DNA of 64,000 nt from Monoplex corrugatus (lineage: Eukaryota; Mollusca; Gastropoda; Littorinimorpha; Ranellidae): positions 51,820,246 through 51,884,245 of the forward strand of contig JAPXFY010000026.1 of the NCBI GenBank assembly GCA_030674185.1, in the 5' to 3' direction. The notes beneath the pieces were generated by a model that worked only from the letters and a program-made list of their open reading frames with translations, had not been told where the DNA came from and did not search any database. The translations under genes and the position numbers were made by a program. This document shows, in pieces, positions 49,805 to 61,800 of the stretch (position 1 is the first letter of the stretch; each line of letters opens with the position of its first letter).

Positions 49805-52800
49805 CACAAACATGTATTTATTTGATCTACTTCAGAGTTAAAAGAACAGTGTTAATTAAATCAATCTGCAGATTAGAAATCGTGTTCATACAAGAGAGAG
49901 GAGAGATGGAAGGCTTAATTAAATCTTTATTGTTGTCTGAATGATAATAAAGTGTAGGCCCCATATGTGTATTTGTTAATGTAACTAGTAGCCTAATTGC
50001 ATTAAAAATGAAAATGTGTGTGTGTGAGAGAGAGAGAGACAGAATAAGTTACTGGCCTATGCCTATATTGTATCATGTATGTGTGCATGACAATATTTGT
50101 CTACCTCCAGTCCTGTACCCCACTCTAAACCCCCATATCCACACAGAATTTCTTAATTTTTTGAGTGCGCACTGTCACATTATTGTGATTGAAAAAAAAT
50201 TGGGGGTGCTTGCAGCAAGTACCTGTGCAGCATGCACCTGTGTGTCATGTTAAGTATGTATAAAATATGAAAATGCCCATGCTCCCCCTCTCTCTCACCA
50301 CACACACACACAACCTTCTTTTTAATTAACGGTAGAGTAAAAAAGACAAAAAACATACACTTAAAATCTAAATCTTTCGTATTTTCAGTTGATAATGACT
50401 ACAACACCATGAGGTCAGAGGGGAGAGGCAGGCGGAAGACCTTGACCAAATGTCCTACAACCAACAAACTTCTTCTCCAGCTTTATTAATCCTTGAGGGA
50501 AGATTGAGACAAGACATGGGAAGAGATGGCAGCCCTTACTCTGACTGTTATTATTGACATGACCTCTTTTGAGAAGAATGTCAAGTCCAAAGTGCATGCA
50601 GCTGTGAGGAAAGCTTTGAGTATCGCCGAATAGGAACGTTTATCATTTCTTGCTTTTAAGCTTGCAGATGCACTTGAAAAGAAGAATATGGGCAGCTTCC
50701 TCCTTGAGTGTATGCCACCTACAAGGCCAAGTTCTGCTGATGTGCAAGTCTCCCTCCCCTTCCCCCCTGATCATGATTGCTTGATAGAGACGGTGTTTTG
50801 GTAGAAAACAGGTTTTGTTTATTATTAACATTTTTATATACATGTGGTTTTCTATGACAGTAAGACTAGTAGAACAATGTTACACAGCCATTTTTTTTAT
50901 ATTTTAAAGTACAGTAGTGAAAACAAATATATATCTTGTGGTGTAAAATGAGGTAAATGAAAATTTTTTTTTAAATGATTGTGTGCAGACTTGTCATTTG
51001 CTATTTTTTTTATCGTGGACAGTGATGAAAAAACCCCTGATGTAAGCCAATATACATTTTGGAACATATTAAATATTTGTATGTATTGCTGTGAACATAG
51101 AGAATAAGTACACAAAATTTCATGACAATCCCTTACGTAGTTTCTGAGATATTGGTGTTTAAATGACGTTACCCCTAAACCAACCCATTTTTCCGCCATG
51201 AAAATTAGCGATTTTAGCTAGTTTGGTGCTTTATTTCTCAGGAACCAATGAACTGAACAACTCGGAAAAAATTGACACAATAAAATATGATATATACTCT
51301 ACAGAAAATAAGTTTGAAGCATATCTCTTTTTTTGCATATCTCTTTTTTTTATGTTAGTACAGGGGCATGTTGAAAATGGACATTCTAGCAATTCCGCGA
51401 TTCTCAGATTTGGAGTTTTGCCATGTTTGACATGTTATTACTCGTTTCTCATTCCTACAGATGGTAATATTTCTGGTGGTTTTAACTGTCTGTTACACGT
51501 AGATTTGGAAAATGCATTTTGACAGTTTTATGTCCATTAGAAAATGTTCTGGAGTCTCCAGTTTTGGAAAAAATCAATGCATGCATTTCTCGACGCAAAA
51601 TTAAGTATGTAAAAAATCATATCTCAGGAACCAATAAAGCTAGACATTTGATTTTTGTTTTGTTTTCTTTGTCTTGATATGCTCTTTCGATGTTGTATGG
51701 CTTTAAAACTCTATTTCTGATTTGAAATTTTGGCTGCCGGTACCTATTTCAAGTTCTGACAGAACTTAAGCCAGCCTGTCTTATCAGTTCATGTGACTTG
51801 CTACATGCATAACAGCAAAGGCTCAGAGATCTAGGTGGTAGAATTTTCTCTGCTTCACAATTTCTCATCAGATAGCAATTATTCATCACATCATTGCCAT
51901 TGCTGTAGCATGGAGAAACAATATCTAGATCAATTCGAGATCTGATCAACCATGCAAAGTTTCAAATAATACACTTGTAAAAGCTTGAAATTTATGATAT
52001 TCACATAACTCACCATTCAACCACCCAACTGAGAGGGACAGAAGAGGGGCAAGAGTGAGGGAACCCCCCCCCCCCCCAAACATACACACACACAATCCTC
52101 AAACACTGCAATGAAATGTTAAGCCTTTATTCAGTGATCAGGTGCACACTGGCTAAAGTAAACGGTCCCCTTTTAACCCTTTGACTCCCACTCTATTCAC
52201 AACTGCAAAAACTTAACCCTTTGATTCCCTCACCATATCCACCAGCTTCCTTCAAAAGCTGGTAGACAGGGTGAGGGAATCAAACGGTTAACTTTCTGCT
52301 CTGCTGGCATGATTGACAATGCACTATGCTGGTGGACAGGGTGTGGGAGTCAAATGGTTAAGTGTCTTGTATAGCTATTTTTATTGAACTGAGGTGATGA
52401 AAAGCATTCTTAACCCCTTGAGTGCCGTGTCCGTAAAATTTACGGAGCTCTCGGAGCCTTCTCTGGTGCCTACATACGTGAAATTCAATTTCACGCAGGA
52501 GTTTGACACGCGTTTCAGCCTAATGTAAATGGGAGAGAAGCACTGACTGATGTTGTCAGTCTCAGAGAGGGTTCATAAAAGTGACTGGCTTCCTTTACAT
52601 GGCTTTTTGATCTAGCAACCTTCACCAGATTGGTTTTATTTATCTGAAAAGAGAAACTGGTTTTCAGCAAAAATACTGACACCAGGACCGTCTTGCAATG
52701 CTGCATGTTTTCAGCCTTTGAAAGCATGCGAGTTGAGTCAAGAACTTATAAATGACTGTAGGATGAATCAGAAGACAAATCTAACACAAGAAGAGGTTGA

Positions 52801-55800
52801 AAACAGTAGTAGTTACTGGCTGTTGGTATGAAATGTGCAGCAGGCAGGCCCAAAGGTTCCCACCCACCCACCCCAAGGATCTTGTTACAGGCAATACTGG
52901 CAGCTAGCCAACACTTTTCAGGGACATTGTAGAATTATATAAGCCACACTGTCAGTGAGTAGTATTTGTGGCAAGAGGAAAACTAGGGTGATGGAGTGGG
53001 GTGGGGGTGGGAGGTGTGCCTCAGGGACCTTGACAGGGTCAAGCCACTCAGTATACTAGCACACTGTGGCTCTTTGTAACTTGTCAGCTGTCAGTGATGT
53101 CTTAGTAGGAAGTCTGCCAAAGTCTGAATACTTTTAGATTTCATCAGGAGGGTCTATCTTCCATTTTTCCCTTTGTTTTTCTGCTTTCCATCGCGAGCAG
53201 GTGTGAGTTTTTACGGGAATTTCCACAAAATATTTAGTAATTTCAAGAAATTACTACATAAATCATCTGAACATACATTTAGTCATGCCTAATGCACCAT
53301 TCTGTGTAATTTCATGCATCGATTCCCATAAATATGGAAGCAACAGTTGTTTTAATGTACATGGTAGCGATGCAACAATTTTTCCCTGGCAAATGGAAAA
53401 CACTGGGTGTCAAAAAACGTCGGCACTCAAGGGTTAAAACTGAAAGCATCGTGTTGCACACAACCAAACCAAAAAGTTTACCTCGAGGGGGTCGACATCG
53501 TGTGCAATGATCACCAGCTGAGCACGTTTAGACTCCACCAAGGCAGTGACGGTGTTGATCCCAGAACGAGCCACAGGCAGACGCTTGGTTGGACGGTCCT
53601 GTTTTCCAGATGCACGCTCCTCAGCGCGTTTGCGCAGACGCTCCCTCTTAGCCTGTCTGGTTTCGGGCTTATACTTGTCCAGGAGACGAAAAATTTGAGT
53701 AGCTGGGAACAAAGGATTCAAATGTCACTGACTGACACATACCATACTGCAATTTAGCCATTCCCACTTCATAAAAAGTTGTGCTTTTCCTGGTATTGCT
53801 GAGGATGCACAAGGCATCTTTATCCTACTGCTATGTGGGTCTAGATGGCAGTTGTACATATACCTGTATGATCTTTTTGCAAGTATTTGGTAATGTAAGC
53901 TTCCGACCAAGCTAAGTCCACAGCTAGTGAGAACTGATTAAAAAATATGTAGCAGGCCCAAGAGGCATGCTCCACAGGAAGTTTATTTTCCAAAACATGA
54001 GAAATGATGATTCTGAAGCATTTGGGGGCTTTGATAAAGGGTTTCGAAATAGCTTATAAACACTTTCAAATCTTATTCAACATGAATGTGAATCAGTCTC
54101 AATTAACGGTACACACAATAAGCCATTCACCAGATGTAATCAAAAGAATTAAATTACTTCTACAAATTTCATGACATTTCATGGGTTATAGTGAACTTGG
54201 TCAAAATTTGTACCCATCTCCCTAACAGTTTAAGTTCTTTCACTCTTTGGTCAAACTGTGCAATCTGACTGAAAAGTCTTACCCTCCTGACTGTGATGCA
54301 AATGTCCTCACTTGCGAGACTGTTACCTCTCTGCTTAAACGTACCATAATGTCTGTATGTTATCAACTCAGAACATGCTGCAGGTCCATTTAATGACACA
54401 GTTGTAGTTTCTAAATCTGAATTCTGCACTCAACTGAGAAAATGATAACATATGTATGAAGTTTCTTCTGCATTGGACGCAGAGAAAAAAACAAAACCAA
54501 AAAAAGTTACCAATGCATACCAGTCTGTTTGTCAGCAGCCTGAGTAAACTGGTTAACTGGTGGCGGAACCTTCAAGCGCTGATAGAGGATAGCCTTCTGG
54601 CGTTGAAGGCGAATGTATTTGGGCCATCGCACAAACCGAGACAAGTCACGCTTGGGCTGGATATCCTGTCCTGTCGAAAAAAAAACACCCCATTATTCAC
54701 ATAATCAGACTATGGACATATTACAAGTCTACCATATCCTAAACCACCGTGACCCTTCAATCACTTCTCTTTGTACAAATAATCACATACCCTCACAGAG
54801 CATCTTTTACAACATAAAAAATATCACACATATCATCAGAGCATCTTTTATAACATAAAATATATATCATGTGCCTATCTATAATCCTCATTATTAACTC
54901 TCTGAGCCCGAATGTACCGATATCGGTACCCTGCTCGCACAACGTTTCAGCCCGAACGTACAGAGTTCAGTACTTTTGCTTTCTGCATTTTTCATTCGCC
55001 GGAGCTCAACTGTGTACGAAACTAAGCACTACAGGCCTCTAGTTCATTCATTCATGAGTGCATCTGCACCATTCCTGCGAGCAACTAGGCTTCATTGTCT
55101 GTGCTGTATGCGAATGTGTAAAGGGTGGTAGCTCTGTGTCAGCCTGCTGCGTGTAATCAAAATGGCGGCGCCTTCGACGTCAACAAAGCGAAGCAGACAA
55201 ACTCGTGGCTACACGGCACCAGAAGTACTTGAACGAATCGAACAGCTTCAGACTGAAGGCTCAGACGTTGAAGAAGAAGAAGAAGACTCGATGTGTAGTG
55301 AGTTTGTTGCGATAGACTCGGATGTTGGCCCTCAACTCAGTGACACTTCCAGTGACCAAGACTCGGTCTTTCGACTCAGTACCGAGTATGACGCAGAGTC
55401 GGACGAAGCGATGCCTCCTGACGACGACAGTGCTGAGGAGATGGAAGTGGGTGGTGAAGAGAACACTGAAGCGTTTCTGGACATTTTTCTAAAACCATGG
55501 AACGAGAACTTCACATTCTTCCCTGTGATCAGCAATTTCAATGAGGACGAAGAGTGTGGTCTGCATGTTGAGCATGTGCAGAACCACGTCCCCCCCCTGT
55601 TGGATTCAGGACTGATGTTGGATTCAGGAACAGTGAGTAAATCTGTGTTACAAAACATGTGCAGAGAGTACTGCATGGACCAGAATATATGATGACTGTC
55701 TGATAACTTGATTTAAGCTCAATCTACCCTCAAAAACGTTTGTTTTCTTATTTTAAATTCAGAATGAATCACTGAAACATGATTTCAAGCTTGCTTATTT

Positions 55801-58800
55801 GCTCTTGTACACTTTTATTGTGTACATGATTGCAAACTTTCTAGTCTTAATATTTCCTGTGATTATGTATGATGTTTTTTCTTTACCTAATGCAAATGAC
55901 CATTGTAATTTTTTGTCAGTGTGTGTGTGTTTGTAAAGTATAACATATACTACACATTGCCTGTTGACAAAGAAAGAGTTACTGCTAGGTTCTTATACTT
56001 GGTACACATAATGCCCAGTCATATTTCAACTGTGTAGAAGAGTTTTTGATTTCAAAAAGCTTTGTTTTTAAAAAAAAATTTTTTTTTATTCTTTGGATAT
56101 ATTGGTACCCCCTTGCACAAACTTTTGAAACAAAATAATTTGCTTCAAAATTAAAAAAAAATAGTAGAAGGCATATGAACACTTTCATACTTGCTCAAAA
56201 GTTTATAACCATGTTAATATCACCAGAAACTTTCAAGTCTATCTATCTTTCCTATGATTTTTTTTGTCATGATGTAGTCTGAATTGCTGTTGTTGTCTTT
56301 GGGCATGTCTGTACATTACAACATTGACCTAATAAACATTGCTTGTTTTCATTGAAAGACTTACAGCTGGTTTCTGAAACTTGGTACACATTATGCCCAA
56401 TCCTATTGCAACTGTGTAGAAGTGTTTTGATATCATAGAGCTAAATTGTGGGGTTTTTTTTATTCTTTGCATATATTGGTACCCCCCCCCCCTCCCCAGC
56501 GCAAACTTTTGACAAAATAATTTACAGTAAAATTTCTAAACTGTATCAAACATGTCAACTGTTTCATTCTTGCACAAAATTCAATTTGTAACCATGTACA
56601 GACCTGCCAACCCTGACTTTTAAGTTGGAGTATTTGTCCAGGAAAAATGGAGTATTTTTGAAAATATTGGTGTATTCTGAGTGCGCAGCGCCGAAGGCGC
56701 AAGCTAACTAGGGGGGTCCGGGGGCATGCCCCCCCGGAAAATTTTTAAAGAATTGGTGCAAATCTGTGCAATCTAGAGCATTCTGAGCCCAAAAATTCAC
56801 TTTCTAATGGTACTTGATTTTTTTATCTTTAATTTTTTTTTCGTCGTATTTTTTATTAAGTCGGCGTATTGGTCGTATTTTGAGTAAACTGGCGTACTAA
56901 ATACGCCAAAATCGTATGGGTTGGCAGGTCTGCATGTAAGTATCACTAGACACTTTGAAGTCTGTCTGTCTTTCCTATGATTTTTTTTGTTCATGAAGTG
57001 TGAATGGCCATAGCTGTGTCTGTGCGTGTGTGTATATTATAACATTGACATAAGGAACATTGCTTATTTACATAGAAAGACTTGCAACTGGTTTCTGAAA
57101 CTTACTACACATAATAATCATATTACAACTATCTAGAAGTGTTTTTGATTTCATAAAGCTGAATTTGTGGGTTTTTTTATTCTTTGCATGTATTGGTAAA
57201 CCCCTGTGCACACTTTTGAAACAAAATATTTTACTTCAAAACTTAAAAAACAAAACAAAAAAACAAACAAGTGAACACTTTCAAGTTTCATACTTGCACA
57301 AAAGTCTGTAACCATGTCAGTATCACCAGAAACGTTCAAGTCTGTATACCTTGGCTGTGTTTTTTTGATTTTTTTTGTATATATAATGTGAATGGCCTTG
57401 CTGTCTCTGTGCGTGTGTACATGTTATAACACTGACATAATGAACATTGCTTGTTTACATAGACTTGCAGCTGGATTCTGAAACTTTGTTCACATAATAC
57501 TGAATCATATTACAACTGTCTATCAGAGTTTTTGATGTCAAAAAGCTAAATGTAGGTTTTTTTAAAATATTATTCTTTGCATGTATTGGTACCCCCCCTG
57601 CGCAAACTTTAAAAACAAAATAATTTACTTCAAAATTAAAAAATAGTACCAAACAAGTGAACAATTTCATTCTTGCTCAGAAGTCAGTTTATAACCATGT
57701 TAGTATCATCAGGAACTTTCAAGTCTGTTTTTCCTATGATTTTTTTTGTTTATGTGTCTGAATTGCCATTGTCGTCTGTGGGTGTGTGTGTACATTATAA
57801 TATTGATATAATGAACATAGGAAATTTTCCTTCTAAAATTACGTTTAATGTTTACATAGAAAAACTTACAGCTGGTTTCTGAAACTTGGTGCCCATAATA
57901 CCCAATCATATCACAACTGTCTAGAAGTGTTTTTGATTTCAATAATCTTAGATTGTGGGTTTTTTTTTTTTATTCTTTTCATATATGGTATCCCTCACCC
58001 CCCTGCCGCACAATTAAAAAAAAAAAATCAATAATAATAATAAAAAAAAAATGGCAGGATACAACTCAACACCTTCATACTTGCACAAACATTGGTTTGT
58101 AATTATGTATCTCCACAAACTTTCAAGTTTATATATCTTTCCTATGATTTTTTTGTTTGTTTATGTAATGTGAATGGCCATTATTGTCTCTGTGTGTGTG
58201 CACATTATGATACTGACATAACAAACATTGCTTGATCACAAAGAAAGAGTTGGTGTTTGTTTCTGATACTTAGTACACATAATACCTGATCATATTGCAA
58301 CTGCCTAAAAGTGTTTTTGATATCAAAAAGCTGAATTTGTGAGTTTTTTATTCTTGAAATATTGGTACCCCTCCCTCGCAAACTTTTAAAACAAAATAAT
58401 TCATCTCAAAATTAAAAAAAAATAGTACCAAACAAGTCAACTCTTTCATACTTGCACAAAAAGCTGGTTTGTAACCATGTCAGTATCATCAGAAACGTTC
58501 AAATCTGTCTATCTTTCCTCTGATTTTTTATGGAAAATTTAGTATGAATGGCCATTGTTGTCTGTGCGTGCGCGTGTACAATTTAAAATTTGCATACTTC
58601 AAATTGTTTGTTGACAAAGAAAGATTTGCAGCTAGTTCATGATACTTGGTAAACATAATGCCCAGTCATATTGCAACTGTCTAGAAGTGTTTTTGATACC
58701 AAAATCTAAATTTGTGGGGTTTTTTTTATTCTTAGCATGTATTGGTACCCCCCCCCCCCCCCACGCAAACGTTTAAAGAAGTGTCATTTTTTTTCAAAAT

Positions 58801-61800
58801 TCAAATAAAAAAATAAAAAAATCAACAAAAGTTCACCTTTACACTTGCACAAAAGTTTGTTCTTATGTTAGCAATACCAGAAAGGTTCAAGTCTTTAACT
58901 CCAAAACTTTTTTTTAAAAACAATTTTATTAGTAACCCTTCCAAACACCAGGGCAGAAAGGTTGTTGACTGACACAATTGCCTAGGGCAGAGTGAGTTTT
59001 AATGTTAAAGCCTAGCCGACTGTGCAGAGCCATATCAGACCAATTTACCATCTCAACACCTTGCTGACTCTGAACAAACAGAAAATCTGGAAAAGAAAAG
59101 TACCCATATCAATGCACTTGTGCATACAATATTAAGAGTATGTTATCACTGCATTCAAACACGTAACTGAAGATATGACCCTGGTGCTGACCATTCCACT
59201 TTATCACCAAGAAGTTTAAAAAAGAAACCCAACCTGATTATAAATGTATGAACATAATTACATGGGTGAAACCTGGGAAAATTGAAAATCCTGAAAGGTG
59301 GGGGTGCAGGGTCATCACCATCACTGTCCTGACCTCGGGGGTCAGGGGGCTTTGCCCCCTGAAGCTGAAGCATTTTTACATTTTTGTTATTAAAATCAGA
59401 CCATTTTGAGGTACTTTCAGCAAGTTTTTATAAGTGAAATAAGATTAATGTTTTGTCCCAGAGTAACTTATGCTGTCTCCCCCCCCCCCCCCCCCCCCCC
59501 CCCAAAAAAGAGAAAAATGAAAAGAAAATTTGTGAATCATAAAGAATAATAAAAAAATCACTAAACCAGCACAATGCACCGGGCAACGCCAGCAGCTGTG
59601 GTTTTGCGGCACCAAGTCAGAAATGTGTCACCCTTGCCCATTACACCATCACTGTCCGGACCTCTTTCGTCCAGCCATCGCCAAGACCATTTGTTGGGGA
59701 CCGAAGCATCGATCAGCGACGTGTCTTCATTCATTATAGCCACAAACAGCATCGTGCTCAAAGAAGAGAATGAAGTGCAGCTGATTCAGACTAGATCTAG
59801 GTCGACGGGATCGTTGCGACGTGAAGACGAATGAACACACGCTGTAGGCTATCGTGAAAGTGGCGCAAATCGGAAGACAAAGAGTTGCAACAACTTGGAC
59901 GGCGCATGCGCGAGTTGTTCAAGAACGCAGCTTAACCGAAAACTACCCCAAAAAGGAAAATCGACCGCGACGCACGCCGAAGTCCGTATTTCCGGACAAA
60001 CGGCCAATACAAAATCCGGACTTTCCGGACGTGTGGTTTCACGCATGTTATTATGTACTCTAAAACATACAGGCCTATAAAAACAGGCCTAAATTACCCA
60101 AAATTACTTCTGAACATCAAAATTCCTTAAAGCCAAAACTGCAATTAATACATGTAACCATGTTCCTAAAAGAAAGTATGCAGGTCTTGCGTTTCTATAG
60201 AATATATATACAGATGGATGGACTAGCAAGTCATAAAATGATAGGAAAGAGATGACAAAGCAAAGGAGCAAGGCAGTCTAGCAATTCATTTCCAGAATGT
60301 GGGGATACTGTGTGAAAGAGCCCCAACACTGGGGCAACGAACAGCACTAGTTCTAGTATTTAAATCAAAAACGTTAGCCTACACATATCCAATGCTTCAA
60401 TTCCAGTTCCTACAAAATAATTACTAAATTTACAAACCAAAATAAATCAAAAACGTTAGCCTACACATATCCAATGCTTCAATTCCAGTTCCTACAAAAT
60501 AATTACTAAATTTACAAACCAAAACTCACCAATGCCAAAGTTCTTGGGGCGTTTTTCAAACAGAGGGTTGGTGACCTTTTTCGGCTCAAGTTTCTTCCCC
60601 AGAAAAGGGGCAGAGGCCACCTTCTTCTTTCCCTTCTTAGGCTTAGGCTGGAAAACAAAAGAAATTGGTCAATATACATCATTAGTAACTGCTACAATAT
60701 TTATGCTGAATTATGGCCATTTCTGACAGAAAATTTGTGAAAATGCAGGTATAGCCATGTTCTTTATACCCAGTAGCCAAAGGCTACCTCATGTCATGCT
60801 GGCACCTCAAATTATAATTTACGTAGCCAAGCTGGCAATCTAAGCCTCGCTGGCAACCTAACTCCGGACCAGAATAAAAAACATGAACAAAATTGACCCA
60901 ATCCGCTTGAATAAAAAGTTTCCTGATGTGCTTCCTGCTGCTGTCATTATTCAATTATCAAATCTAGCAACATCCCACAGGCCAGTGCAGATCCAATTAT
61001 GCGTCTGTTCAGGCCCACTTGTGCGGAATGAACTCTTCATCCGCTGTATTCATTAAACCTTAAGTCATTTCTCTCAAGTCTGTTCTCAATGAAGTCTCAT
61101 ATTTTCCTACAGCAGTCTGCCTCTGTCTGTGTATATGAAAAAAGTGAAAGAGAAATGAATGTAACCTTTGATGAGAGCAAGTATGCACAAGGAGACTGGA
61201 CTTGTTGGATTCTGATCAATCTCATGACACACTCCAAGCAAACACTTGAAACAGTGAAAGGCCTTTACCATCCAAATACATCATGATTCCCACAAGCACT
61301 GAACACAACCATACTGCACAATGTAGGCCAACGTTGTAAAAAAAAAAAAAAATCTTGTCAAAAGATAGATGAATACCAGAAATGAACTGATCACCGATTA
61401 CTGAGAAAGCAAGATCTTCAGTATTGCAACCACCAGAAAACCGTCTCCAATGAGTTCTGTAAGCTGCACTCAATAAATAGTACATAAAAATAACATCTTA
61501 GGCCCCTATGAAAAATCCTTGACAAATCAGCTAGGCCTACATAAAAATAACATCTTAGGCCCCTATGAAAAATCCTTGACAAATCAGACTTCTGATGCAG
61601 TAATGTAGCAGATTCACTTTAAGGGAAAAACGTTCACAAAAAGTTTTGTATCCAATTCATTTTTGACATTTACTGATTTAGGCTCAACTGTTCAAATACA
61701 TTTTTGTGGTATGTCCAATGTTTTAACTAAATTTCTGATACAATATAGAGCTACCTGAAAATCTGACAGGCGACTAACAATAATTTTCCACTTGTACCCT

